Positions 7,514 through 13,891 of a stretch of 18,545 nt of DNA are shown one piece after another (the stretch's first letter is position 1; every line of letters begins with the position of its first letter). This DNA is from Candidatus Pacearchaeota archaeon. Lineage in GTDB: Archaea > Nanobdellota > Nanobdellia > Pacearchaeales > GW2011-AR1. Location: positions 1-18,545 of the forward strand of contig NZBV01000016.1 of the NCBI GenBank assembly GCA_002686355.1. Reading direction: 5' to 3'. The notes beneath the pieces are model-generated. The model did no database searches. It saw nothing but the letters and a program-made list of their open reading frames with translations, and was not told where the DNA came from. A program made the position numbers and the translations under genes.

Positions 7514-7520
7514 AAAAAAA
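7514..7520 (-). terminator. T7 tract downstream of the ferredoxin gene
   Basis: Seven T residues on the minus strand, 8-14 nt past the ferredoxin stop codon. There is no strong hairpin. Archaeal RNA polymerase terminates at such oligo-T runs, and the next gene has its own promoter. Confidence 0.5.
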
Positions 7521-7527
7521 TACCAAA

Positions 7528-7698
7528 TTATAGGGTTATAGCCTCAACAGGACAGGATCCTACAGCTTCTTTTACAGAAGGATTGTTTTTCTGAGAAATA
7601 ACTTTTGCTTTCAAATCATCATCCATCTCAAAAACATCAGGGCACATAGAAACACACAACCCACACCCAATGCATTTACCCTTATCAACTTTTATCAT
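7528..7698 (-). CDS. Small single-cluster [4Fe-4S] ferredoxin (56 aa)
   Basis: Soluble electron carrier. Reading from ATG at 7698 gives MIKVDKGKCIGCGLCVSMCP, with Cys 9, 12, 15 and 19, and a C-terminal CPVEAI with Cys49. Between them lies DVFEMDDD, as in monocluster ferredoxins of the Pyrococcus/Thermotoga type. In that type the cluster ligands are the first, second and third N-terminal positions plus the C-terminal Cys of the CP motif; in this protein all positions are Cys, including the second, which is Asp in Pyrococcus. Likely partners are pyruvate or 2-oxoacid oxidoreductases, which are not in this window. The gene stands alone with its own TATA-like box and a T7 tract after the stop. 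Confidence 0.93.
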   Translation of the reverse strand: MIKVDKGKCIGCGLCVSMCPDVFEMDDDLKAKVISQKNNPSVKEAVGSCPVEAITL

Positions 7699-7717
7699 AT
7701 TGGATTTAAGAAAATTT

Positions 7718-7727
7718 TATTTAAAAA
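7718..7727 (-). promoter_or_regulatory. TATA-like box of the ferredoxin gene
   Basis: TTTTTAAATA on the minus strand, centred about 25 nt upstream of the ATG at 7698; no Shine-Dalgarno sequence lies between, so the transcript is probably leaderless. Confidence 0.55.
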
Positions 7728-7998
7728 GTTTGTGGAATTAATCCATCTCTTCTCCAAATTTTTAAATCCCCCAAGAAATAAGAGCATGACTGTTCAATTG
7801 AAATAATGAAAATATCTAAAATTCCAACGTTTTTAAAAATAAAAGAAAAAGAAAAAATATTTTGAAGGTTACAAAATTTTTGGGTTTTTCGGAAAAGGAT
7901 TATTTTGCTGGTTATCCTCAAGTTTGTTATAATATGGATTTCAAGAATTTATGCTTCTAATTGGCCATTTCTCAATTGAGTAGAACATATATTAATTC

Positions 7999-8004
7999 AA
8001 AAAA
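7999..8004 (-). terminator. T6 tract downstream of nre
   Basis: Six T residues on the minus strand, 18-23 nt past the nre stop codon, in a spacer that leads to an independently promoted gene. No hairpin is needed for archaeal termination at T runs. Confidence 0.4.
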
Positions 8005-8021
8005 TAGAATTTATTAACTTT

Positions 8022-9227
8022 TTAAACCCACTCAACCAACCTTTTCTGTTCTTTTCCTTCTCTCAACAATTTACTCCTTCTAAAAATATCCTCATAATCA
8101 AAATCAAATTTTATCTTTCCAATCTTTTTTGCTCCTTCAACCAATTCTTCACGAGAAGCAAATTTCATTCTTCCTTTTTTTAATGCTTTTCTGACACTCT
8201 CACGAACAACCCAAACACCAAGACCAGCCCAATAAGAAGGGGTTTCAATTCTGAGAACCAAGACTCCTGCCTGTCGTTTTCTCTTATTCAAATATTCTAG
8301 AATAGGCAAACGCGTCGCATAATAACCTCCTGCAGTCGCAAATGCATAACTCTTTCTGCCAGAATAACTCTCATAATCTACAGATGCCTTCATCTCATTT
8401 GAAGGGTTCCATGAACTTCCAGGGGAATAAAACTCAACCAGTTCATAACTCCAAACACCTGGAAAAAGCAGAATCAAATATTGATTTCCAAGAAACTCTC
8501 CAAAGAAAAACTCATAATCTTCAATTAATTTATAATCTCTGACATTCTTCAGCAAAGTCTTTCCGATTATGTCATCTGTAGCAGTAATGCTCCACCTTGT
8601 AGGCACAAGCCTCTTATTTTTCTTCAGCCCTAAGACTCCAACACTCAGAATCTTATTCAATACATATTCACTAAATTTATTCTTATACAAATATTCAATT
8701 CCTTCAGATGCCTTTACTTCATCATTCATAATCCTATCAACTTTCTTGTCAACCTTAACATTACTTGTAACTTTTGCTTTCTTCAACGGCGCCCTCATTC
8801 CATGAGGTGTAAAAATCTTTTCCTTACCCCTGTCAAATCTCATTCGGTTTTTTAATTCAATCTCAACATCAACAGGCCTGCAACCAATTGCAACTTCTTT
8901 TGCAACCTCAACAAACTTCTTGTTCAAACGAGAATCTTGAACCTTTGACTGAAATCGCGAATTCAAAAGACTGTTCCGTAACTTCAAAACTTCTCCAATC
9001 TCAAAACTATGCTCAGCCCAATACTTTTCATCATCATAAACCCACGCATTCTCATCTTTTTCCAAAAGTGACAAAATTCCAACATTAACCAAAGGATACT
9101 TCAGCTTTGACCCAATAAAAACACTCGGCGGAGAGATTGAATCAATCCTTGAAATCTCTCCCAAATCCTTATACTTAAAATTAACTTCTGCAATCTTTCT
9201 GATAACTTCAAACTTCACATCCTTCAT
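8022..9227 (-). CDS. nreA: Nre family DNA repair protein, without the N-terminal zinc finger (401 aa)
   Basis: Archaeal Nre proteins (DUF650/DUF651) act in DNA repair; Haloferax NreA works with UvrABC and PCNA after mitomycin C damage. Landmarks are SPPSVFIG at 32-39, YPLVNVGIL soon after, GCRPVDVEI near 115-123, and RWSITATDDIIGKTL at 211-225, followed by the second conserved domain. The C-terminus ends QKRLVEWV, a variant PCNA-interacting motif (Q-x-x-L-x-x-aromatic, but V at the last aromatic position). The usual N-terminal Cys-rich zinc finger is missing; only one Cys (about 116) is present. The ATG at 9227 is chosen over a TTG at 9269 because AATATAAA lies exactly 26-27 nt upstream of it and within the longer reading. 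It sits behind radB and a hypothetical gene. Confidence 0.9.
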   Translation of the reverse strand: MKDVKFEVIRKIAEVNFKYKDLGEISRIDSISPPSVFIGSKLKYPLVNVGILSLLEKDENAWVYDDEKYWAEHSFEIGEVLKLRNSLLNSRFQSKVQDSRLNKKFVEVAKEVAIGCRPVDVEIELKNRMRFDRGKEKIFTPHGMRAPLKKAKVTSNVKVDKKVDRIMNDEVKASEGIEYLYKNKFSEYVLNKILSVGVLGLKKNKRLVPTRWSITATDDIIGKTLLKNVRDYKLIEDYEFFFGEFLGNQYLILLFPGVWSYELVEFYSPGSSWNPSNEMKASVDYESYSGRKSYAFATAGGYYATRLPILEYLNKRKRQAGVLVLRIETPSYWAGLGVWVVRESVRKALKKGRMKFASREELVEGAKKIGKIKFDFDYEDIFRRSKLLREGKEQKRLVEWV

Positions 9228-9249
9228 AGAGAAATAAAGAGGGGGGAAG

Positions 9250-9257
9250 TTTATATT
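9250..9257 (-). promoter_or_regulatory. TATA box of nre
   Basis: AATATAAA on the minus strand, centred 26-27 nt upstream of the ATG at 9227. It would fall inside the coding region if translation began at the TTG at 9269, which argues for the ATG and a leaderless message. Confidence 0.65.
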
Positions 9258-9324
9258 GATTTGTGACAACTTCGGGGTTAAATAGAAAATTGATTGTATA
9301 ATGACGAGAATTAATTGGATGTTG

Positions 9325-9660
9325 TTAATACATTTGGCTATTTATATCTTTGATATCATTAGGATGTATATAAAACCCATGAGCTATCTTTTTATAACAC
9401 ACTGAATTAAATGCGCCACCTATTTCTTTCCAATCTTTAGTATCAAAAAATATTCCAGTATCCCATATCTCTTCATAAAATTCATCTATATACTCTTGTA
9501 GTAAAAAAACTCCTTTCCCTAAAAGAGTAATTATATTTTCAAGACAATCTGGAACATCCGCTTTTCTTTGAGTATACATATTTGTTCCTATGAACTTTTC
9601 GATTAAATTAATCTGTTCCTTGTTTTTTATAGTAATTTCAACAAGTTTATTTTTTGCCAT
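9325..9660 (-). CDS. Hypothetical protein between radB and nre (111 aa)
   Basis: I do not recognise this protein. It is soluble, with no signal peptide or membrane segment. It starts with a strand-like AKNKLVEITIKNKE, then a predicted helix with NLIEKFIG, a hydrophobic helix around ENIITLLGKGVFLL, and an acidic, aromatic-rich middle (EYIDEFYEEIWDTG, FFDTKDW). It ends GFYIHPNDIKDINSQMY. The two Cys residues (39 and about 88) do not form a metal-site pattern. The ATG at 9660 is 34 nt behind radB and has neither a TATA box at the usual distance nor a Shine-Dalgarno sequence, so it is probably transcribed with radB. Position between two repair genes hints at a repair link, which is inference only. 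Confidence 0.7.
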   Translation of the reverse strand: MAKNKLVEITIKNKEQINLIEKFIGTNMYTQRKADVPDCLENIITLLGKGVFLLQEYIDEFYEEIWDTGIFFDTKDWKEIGGAFNSVCYKKIAHGFYIHPNDIKDINSQMY

Positions 9661-9694
9661 AAAAAATTCAAAAATCCCAAGAGTGTTGGAATCC

Positions 9695-10423
9695 TTAAAT
9701 CCACCCTTTTTTCCTAACCCCTTTATTTGTTATCTCAAAATTCAATTCCTTTTCCTTTAAACTCCTGTGTTTCAGCAGACAAGCTTTTCTTTTTCCACGA
9801 TTGTTTTTCAGCTCAATTATACACTTACTCCAATATTTCATCAAATCTCCACCAACGATATTCATTTCCTTTTCTTTTCCTCGGCGCCAGTCCTCTTCGC
9901 TCTGAAATGCCCCATAAACCTGGTTGGTTATTATCACAGGAATTCTTTTCTTCCGTGCAATCTCAGCCAAGACTTGCATCTGCTTTGCAATCTCACGATT
10001 AACCTTTTTTATATTTTCTGATTTACCTGACTTTTGAGCATCACCCAACTCAAGACGATAAAGCATCGCCATTCCGTCAACAATAATCAAACCTATCTGC
10101 TCTTTATTAATCTTATTGAGAATTTTTGTGAAATGCTTTTTCTGTTCTTCAAAATTCACAGGCCCTATTAACAAAATATTCTCTAAAATTTTTTCATGCT
10201 CTTCTCCAACAATTTGCTTCACCCTCTCGACAGAAAATCCACCTTCTGTATCAATAAACAGAATCTTATTTCCCTTTCTCGCCTGACTACAAGCAACCAG
10301 AATCACAAGATTAGTTTTCCCGCTTCCAGGAGGCCCGGCAAGCATTGTAATCACATCGCATTCATATCCTCCATAAAGCCACCGAGTCAAATCAAAACTG
10401 CCTGTTGAAATTTTATTTGCCAT
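9695..10423 (-). CDS. radB: DNA repair and recombination protein RadB (242 aa)
   Basis: RecA-superfamily RadA paralogue of archaea that modulates RadA-driven strand exchange. It has the compact RadB layout: only the ATPase core, without the N-terminal helix-hairpin-helix domain of RadA. The Walker A loop is GPPGSGKT at 30-37, LFIDTEGGF follows near 55-63, and Walker B is LIIVDG at 112-117. PVIITNQVYGAF, near 165, is the strand and DNA-binding loop region, and ELKNNRGKRKACLLKHRS near the end matches RadA/RadB C-terminal cores. The length is normal for RadB. It has its own TATA-like box 25-26 nt before the ATG at 10423 and heads a likely radB-hypothetical unit, with nre just downstream. Confidence 0.95.
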   Translation of the reverse strand: MANKISTGSFDLTRWLYGGYECDVITMLAGPPGSGKTNLVILVACSQARKGNKILFIDTEGGFSVERVKQIVGEEHEKILENILLIGPVNFEEQKKHFTKILNKINKEQIGLIIVDGMAMLYRLELGDAQKSGKSENIKKVNREIAKQMQVLAEIARKKRIPVIITNQVYGAFQSEEDWRRGKEKEMNIVGGDLMKYWSKCIIELKNNRGKRKACLLKHRSLKEKELNFEITNKGVRKKGWI

Positions 10424-10444
10424 GAAATAATCAAAACAAAGAAG

Positions 10445-10452
10445 TTAATAAG
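10445..10452 (-). promoter_or_regulatory. TATA-like box of radB
   Basis: CTTATTAA on the minus strand, centred 25-26 nt upstream of the radB ATG at 10423; no Shine-Dalgarno sequence precedes the ATG. Confidence 0.5.
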
Positions 10453-10672
10453 ATTTATTATGATTAATGCTTGTTTTTGCTTTATTGTCGTTGTTTATTT
10501 TATGTCTTACAATCCTGATAACATTTGAATTGCTCGTTAAAGGAAAATTATTAATGGAATATATGCATTGATAGTTTCTTTGTGAAGTTCCTTGACGAAG
10601 TCTAGGACTGAGCAATAAATATTGTAAGCATAACGAACGTAATTTACTTAGTTTGGAAGAGATTGCTAAAAT

Positions 10673-10936
10673 TCATTTCATCTTACTAAAATCTTTCAAA
10701 GTTTTATCAAGTTCTTTTGTTATAGAACTAACAGCATCATTAACTGCTTTTTTAGCAGTCTTGTCTTTTGTCTTAACAGACATAATAATTTTTTCTGTCG
10801 GATGGTCTTGCTTCCATGCTGCAAAAATCACAGTAGAGTCTTTGTTGAGATAAACCCTTAAAATCTCTGCAATTGTCAGATTATCTGTTTTAAATTCAAT
10901 CTCGTCCTTTGAACTTTTAATAATATCGATTTCCAT
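10673..10936 (-). CDS. rpoL: DNA-directed RNA polymerase subunit L (87 aa)
   Basis: Small assembly subunit of archaeal RNA polymerase (homologue of eukaryotic Rpb11/RPAC19), which pairs with subunit D to form the platform for the large subunits. The sequence follows the family from MEIDIIKSSKDEIEF through the helix NLTIAEILRVYLNKDS to the signature FAAWKQDHP at 38-46. A strand, IIMSVKTKD, comes next, then a long C-terminal helix (KKAVNDAVSSITKELDKTL). The length is typical. A weaker alternative was a Pcc1-like protein of similar size, but the FAA-x-K-x-DHP signature decides for RpoL. It has its own TATA-like box and stands alone between radB and the MBF1-like gene, not in a ribosomal operon. 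Confidence 0.92.
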   Translation of the reverse strand: MEIDIIKSSKDEIEFKTDNLTIAEILRVYLNKDSTVIFAAWKQDHPTEKIIMSVKTKDKTAKKAVNDAVSSITKELDKTLKDFSKMK

Positions 10937-10958
10937 ATTGAATTAGAATAAAATTAGT

Positions 10959-10968
10959 TTTTAAAATA
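10959..10968 (-). promoter_or_regulatory. TATA-like box of rpoL
   Basis: TATTTTAAAA on the minus strand, centred 27-28 nt upstream of the rpoL ATG at 10936, in keeping with the leaderless pattern of the neighbouring genes. Confidence 0.55.
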
Positions 10969-11088
10969 TTCGGTTGAGAATTTGTTTCGCATTGACACAC
11001 TCAAGAGTTATTTACTACGAAATCGGCTTCTGTCAGATTTCTCCTCTAAAAAAGTAATTAACACATTAACTAAATTTTTCAAGCGAAT

Positions 11089-11113
11089 GGCCTGACGAGG
11101 CCGGTTATGAACC
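11089..11113. other. Two adjacent GC-rich hairpins in the rpoL/MBF1 spacer
   Basis: On the plus strand GGCCT-GACG-AGGCC (11089-11102) is directly followed by GGTT-ATG-AACC (11103-11113). Both stems are perfect and stand out against the AT-rich spacer. They lie about 40-60 nt past the MBF1-like gene's stop and upstream of the rpoL promoter. They could be a 3' UTR structure or a small RNA. A tRNA reading of the minus strand was tested and fails. Confidence 0.45.
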
Positions 11114-11141
11114 AATTGATAGTGGGAAGAAGGATATAATT

Positions 11142-11147
11142 AAAAAA
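11142..11147 (-). terminator. T6 tract just past the MBF1-like gene
   Basis: Six T residues on the minus strand begin 3 nt after the stop codon (TGA at 11153-11151). A T run this close to the stop is common at archaeal 3' ends; two hairpins lie further downstream. Confidence 0.4.
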
Positions 11148-11150
11148 TAC

Positions 11151-11930
11151 TCAATCTCTTCTTCCAAAAATTATATCGTCCATTTCATCATCAGACAAAT
11201 CTTCTTTAGCACTCAAATCATTTTTAACAGATTTGGATTCTTTAGGGAGACTGGTTGAGGATGTGGATAGTGGGGCTTTATTGACATCTTCAAAAATTTC
11301 ACTCTCTTTTTTCTTCCTCAATTCACTTATGTCAGCAATTGTCAAAGTTTTAACAGTAGATTCATCAAAACTAATTTCATTTCTCTCAACCTTTTTTATT
11401 AACTCCGCCTTGACTCTGTCTCTTTCCTCATCAAAAGACTTAATAGGAACATCTTCTTTTAAAATTTTAATTCCAAGAGCATTCTCCAACTTCTGAACAA
11501 AATAATACTTATTCTCAGGGATAACTCCTTTTTCTGCAAGCCTGACTAAAACTTCTGACTCTTCAATCTGCTTAGCAAACTGTCCTTGCGTCAGTTTCTT
11601 AGCCCTCCTCGCTCGCATAACCACCCAGTGGAAGTTATCAACAAGATTTCCCATTCTTTTTGAATACTGCGCAATTTCAAAGGCATTCTTATCTACAAGT
11701 TGTTTCAAGACTTTGTCTTGTTTCTCTACAATTGAATTCCTTTCATTAGCAGAACAAAATTTTTTATTCACTTTCTTGTCATTCTTTATTTCAAAAGAGC
11801 TCTTTTTGCCCACTATCGGAACATCTTCTTCAAAAGAGCATCTCCTGCAAATTTTCACAACTCCCTTGCTAGAAATAGCATCAAACAAGAAAGTTCTATC
11901 ACCAGAAATCCCACAAATAAAACATTCCAT
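11151..11930 (-). CDS. MBF1-like transcription factor: zinc ribbon, HTH and long charged tail (259 aa)
   Basis: Archaeal MBF1 homologues carry an N-terminal zinc ribbon and a Cro/C1-type helix-turn-helix. Here Cys3, Cys6, Cys28 and Cys31 form two CxxC knuckles. A basic linker follows, then at 95-155 the conserved core: NFHWVVMRARRAKKLTQGQFAKQ, a recognition-helix region, and KYYFVQKLENALGIK. In the family this segment binds the transcription machinery or DNA. Typical archaeal MBF1 proteins are about 160-170 residues; this one has some 100 additional residues rich in Lys, Glu, Ser and Asp, ending DDEMDDIIFGRRD. A segment in the tail (TVKTLTIADISELRKKKE) could fold. The gene has its own TATA-like box and is followed by a T6 tract and rpoL. 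Confidence 0.85.
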   Translation of the reverse strand: MECFICGISGDRTFLFDAISSKGVVKICRRCSFEEDVPIVGKKSSFEIKNDKKVNKKFCSANERNSIVEKQDKVLKQLVDKNAFEIAQYSKRMGNLVDNFHWVVMRARRAKKLTQGQFAKQIEESEVLVRLAEKGVIPENKYYFVQKLENALGIKILKEDVPIKSFDEERDRVKAELIKKVERNEISFDESTVKTLTIADISELRKKKESEIFEDVNKAPLSTSSTSLPKESKSVKNDLSAKEDLSDDEMDDIIFGRRD

Positions 11931-11953
11931 ATAGGAATCACTTCAAAATTCTT

Positions 11954-11961
11954 TTTTAATA
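11954..11961 (-). promoter_or_regulatory. TATA-like box of the MBF1-like gene
   Basis: TATTAAAA on the minus strand, centred 27-28 nt upstream of the ATG at 11930, within the 60-nt gap after the preceding operon. Confidence 0.5.
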
Positions 11962-11971
11962 TTTGTGTTCT

Positions 11972-11977
11972 AAAAAA
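11972..11977 (-). terminator. T6 tract at the end of the valS-scpB-GT2 operon
   Basis: Six T residues on the minus strand, 14-19 nt past the stop codon of the last operon gene and just before the MBF1 promoter. No stable hairpin precedes them. Confidence 0.4.
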
Positions 11978-11990
11978 TGCTAATCATAAA

Positions 11991-12674
11991 TTACAAACTA
12001 CTATCAATTTTTTCTTCAATCTTGTTGAGATCAGACAGTTCTTCCACAACCAGAGTCTCATCAAGGATTATAGAAGTCTGTTCAATTCCATACCCCTCAA
12101 TCAACAAGTCCAGAGAACTAATATCCAGATTCTTTGCTATGGGAATCAAAATTATCGTGTCTCCTTTTTCCTCCTTCAACTCTTCTAAGAACCTTGAAAA
12201 AACAGCCTGCTTATTTTTTTCTTCAATATCTTCAGGAAGATAATCATAAAGATAAACAACAGTGTGGAAATTTCCACCATCACACCTCTCTTTAATTTTC
12301 AAACTGTTCAACCACAAAAGCGTTCTAAGCAAATCATATCTTTCATGCTGCTGCACAAGATTTTCTTTTAACCTGCTAGCTCTCTCATATTCCTCTAAGA
12401 TTTTAGCATCTTCATAAACCTTATCAGCAAACTCTATATTTTTCTTAACCGCTTGCTCGCAATTAATATTTTCAACCCCCAATAATTCTGTCTGGATTTG
12501 CAAGTCTAACAAATTTATTTCAGAAGTGGAATATATTTCAGAAATTCTTTCAGCTCGACTATTCTCAAGGAAGATTCCAAAGATTATTCCAATTCCAAAA
12601 ATAAATACAGCCACTACTAATGCCTCCCAAAAGACATGTTTATCATTGCCAAAAAAATCCTTTTTCATCACCAT
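11991..12674 (-). CDS. Membrane-anchored protein with a thioredoxin-like C-terminal region lacking CxxC (227 aa)
   Basis: Function not recognised. One hydrophobic segment at about 15-36 (EALVVAVFIFGIGIIFGIF) follows a short basic N-terminus, so the rest is probably outside the membrane on one side. Residues 70-130 are helical and charged. From about 136 the pattern is strand (HTVVYLYDY), helix (AVFSRFLEELKEEKG), strand (TIILIPIA), helix (SSLDLLIEGYGIEQ), strand (TSIILDETLVV) and a final helix. This resembles a thioredoxin fold without active-site cysteines; the only Cys are 72 and 131. The TGA of the upstream glycosyltransferase overlaps the start region: ATG at 12674 overlaps by 7 nt and a second ATG at 12668 by one base. 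An AAGGGAT sequence upstream favours 12674 slightly. It probably partners the glycosyltransferase. Confidence 0.75.
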   Translation of the reverse strand: MVMKKDFFGNDKHVFWEALVVAVFIFGIGIIFGIFLENSRAERISEIYSTSEINLLDLQIQTELLGVENINCEQAVKKNIEFADKVYEDAKILEEYERASRLKENLVQQHERYDLLRTLLWLNSLKIKERCDGGNFHTVVYLYDYLPEDIEEKNKQAVFSRFLEELKEEKGDTIILIPIAKNLDISSLDLLIEGYGIEQTSIILDETLVVEELSDLNKIEEKIDSSL

Positions 12675-13891
12675 GACATATCCCTTCTAATCAATTTAAA
12701 TATTGCGGTTACCATAATAAAAGGATATAACACCATATAAACAATCATGTAAAACAAAATCGTGAAAACATTTCCTTTTAACTTTATATTTTCTTTGATT
12801 AGATAAATAAGCAAAAGAGTGAATATTGCACCAAACAAAAAAAGAACCACTCCAAGATAATTCAAAACACTTGGAGTAAAATAAAAATCATTCAGTGTAA
12901 CAATGGCTGTATTAGCTATGAAAGAAAATTTCACAAAGAGATATTCCTTTATTAGCCTCGACAACAAAAGATAAACAAAAATCGAAAGCCCCACTAATCC
13001 TAAAAATGAGGAAAGTATAAAAAAAGGCAGGACAAAAAAACCAAATATATCTTTCTTTCCAATATGAGACCGATATTTCCACATTGTCTGCAACCCTCCC
13101 ATGCTCCATCTTCGCCTCTGTTTGAACCATGGCTTAAATGTTTTAGGAACAAGTGTAGTAACATTTGTATCAAGACACATTTTCCTGTCCCAATCATTAA
13201 TCCCCATATGCCAGGTCACCTCAATATCCTCTGTAAGATTCTCAGGATCAAACCCCCCAATCTCAATGAGGGCTTTCTTTCGATACAATGCCAAAGGACC
13301 GGGGGTTACATAAATTGCCTCAACCCTTTCTAACAATTTACGCGTGATTGCAATTGCAAGATATTCAAGTGCCTGCAACTTCTCAAAAAACCGTTTTTTA
13401 TTTCGAGCAAGAATTGGAATAGTCACAGCACCAACCTTTTCATCTTCAAAAAACCCAATCATTTTTCTAATGGCATCCTTTTTTGGGAATGAATCAGAAT
13501 CAACAACAGCAACCAACTCCCCTCGCGCATTCTTAATCCCCAAATTAATTGAATCTGCCTTTCCTGAATTTGACTTGTCTAGCAATTTAAGTTTGTCATA
13601 CTTCTTCATCAACTTCTTGACAATCTCAACTGTCCTGTCTTTAGAACCATCATTGAGGACAATCACTTCGATTAATCTATCATAATCAGAATCAAGGACC
13701 GCCTCTATTGTGTTTTCAATTGTATCTTCCTCATTATAAGCAGGGATTAAAACAGAAACAGTGAAATGTTTTTTCAGTTTAGGGCTTTCAAAAAGGGTTT
13801 TTCTCCCTCGATTATAAAGCAGCAAATAAAATGAAAGAAAGTACAATGAAATAAACATATACGCCAGATATACAATTGGTAGAAATTTCAT
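12668..13891 (-). CDS. Processive family 2 glycosyltransferase, membrane-bound (407 aa)
   Basis: Inverting GT-A enzyme of the cellulose/chitin/poly-GlcNAc synthase type. One N-terminal membrane segment (4-26) precedes the cytoplasmic catalytic domain: VSVLIPAYNEE at 45-55, VLNDGSKD at 78-85, the DxD motif in VVDSDSF at 129-135, TED at 220-222 (acceptor base) and the QRRRW form of Q-x-x-R-W at 258-262. About three or four further membrane segments follow (about 282-311, 340-365, 372-399), suited to moving a growing glycan across the membrane. The substrate cannot be told from sequence. The ATG overlaps the scpB stop as TAATG and has a good Shine-Dalgarno sequence 6 nt upstream. The next gene overlaps its stop and encodes a membrane-anchored protein, a likely accessory. 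Confidence 0.9.
   Translation of the reverse strand: MKFLPIVYLAYMFISLYFLSFYLLLYNRGRKTLFESPKLKKHFTVSVLIPAYNEEDTIENTIEAVLDSDYDRLIEVIVLNDGSKDRTVEIVKKLMKKYDKLKLLDKSNSGKADSINLGIKNARGELVAVVDSDSFPKKDAIRKMIGFFEDEKVGAVTIPILARNKKRFFEKLQALEYLAIAITRKLLERVEAIYVTPGPLALYRKKALIEIGGFDPENLTEDIEVTWHMGINDWDRKMCLDTNVTTLVPKTFKPWFKQRRRWSMGGLQTMWKYRSHIGKKDIFGFFVLPFFILSSFLGLVGLSIFVYLLLSRLIKEYLFVKFSFIANTAIVTLNDFYFTPSVLNYLGVVLFLFGAIFTLLLIYLIKENIKLKGNVFTILFYMIVYMVLYPFIMVTAIFKLIRRDMSW

Larger units (their letters stand above)
7699..8021. other. 323-nt spacer between nre and the ferredoxin gene
   Basis: No gene is supported here. The right end holds the T6 tract after nre and the left end the ferredoxin promoter. Two 10-nt palindromes sharing the core TCAATTGA, at 7793-7802 (TTCAATTGAA) and 7971-7980 (CTCAATTGAG), lie 168 nt apart. 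A minus-strand reading of 66 codons (7721-7921) starts with TTG, has no family features and runs into the ferredoxin promoter, so I do not call it. A plus-strand 19-codon reading from ATG at 7806 is also too weak. No box C/D, tRNA or riboswitch structure was recognised. Confidence 0.6.

Noticed and set aside
7721..7921. 66-codon minus-strand reading in the spacer between nre and ferredoxin
   Set aside because: It starts with TTG, lacks a promoter at the usual spacing, has no recognisable motif, and its end overlaps the ferredoxin promoter.
9228..9269. N-terminal extension of nre to a TTG at 9269
   Set aside because: A TATA box lies inside the extension exactly 26-27 nt before the ATG at 9227, and family similarity begins after that ATG.
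10460..10528. 22-codon plus-strand reading in the radB/rpoL spacer
   Set aside because: Too short, with no promoter, ribosome-binding site or family resemblance; it is the only plus-strand candidate outside gene shadows in that spacer.
10424..10672. Possible box C/D guide RNA in the radB/rpoL spacer
   Set aside because: Two CTGA tetramers occur on the plus strand, but no RTGATGA C box at suitable spacing is present on either strand.
10673..10936. Pcc1 (KEOPS subunit) as identity of the 87-residue protein
   Set aside because: The size would fit, but the FAAWKQDHP segment and the flanking pattern are those of RNA polymerase subunit L.
11080..11140. tRNA-like pattern on the minus strand with a CAT-anticodon-like loop (GG-TTCATAA-CC)
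   Set aside because: The loop fits an anticodon arm, but there is no D-arm, T-arm or acceptor stem around it, and two of five stem pairs are G-U with one mismatch.
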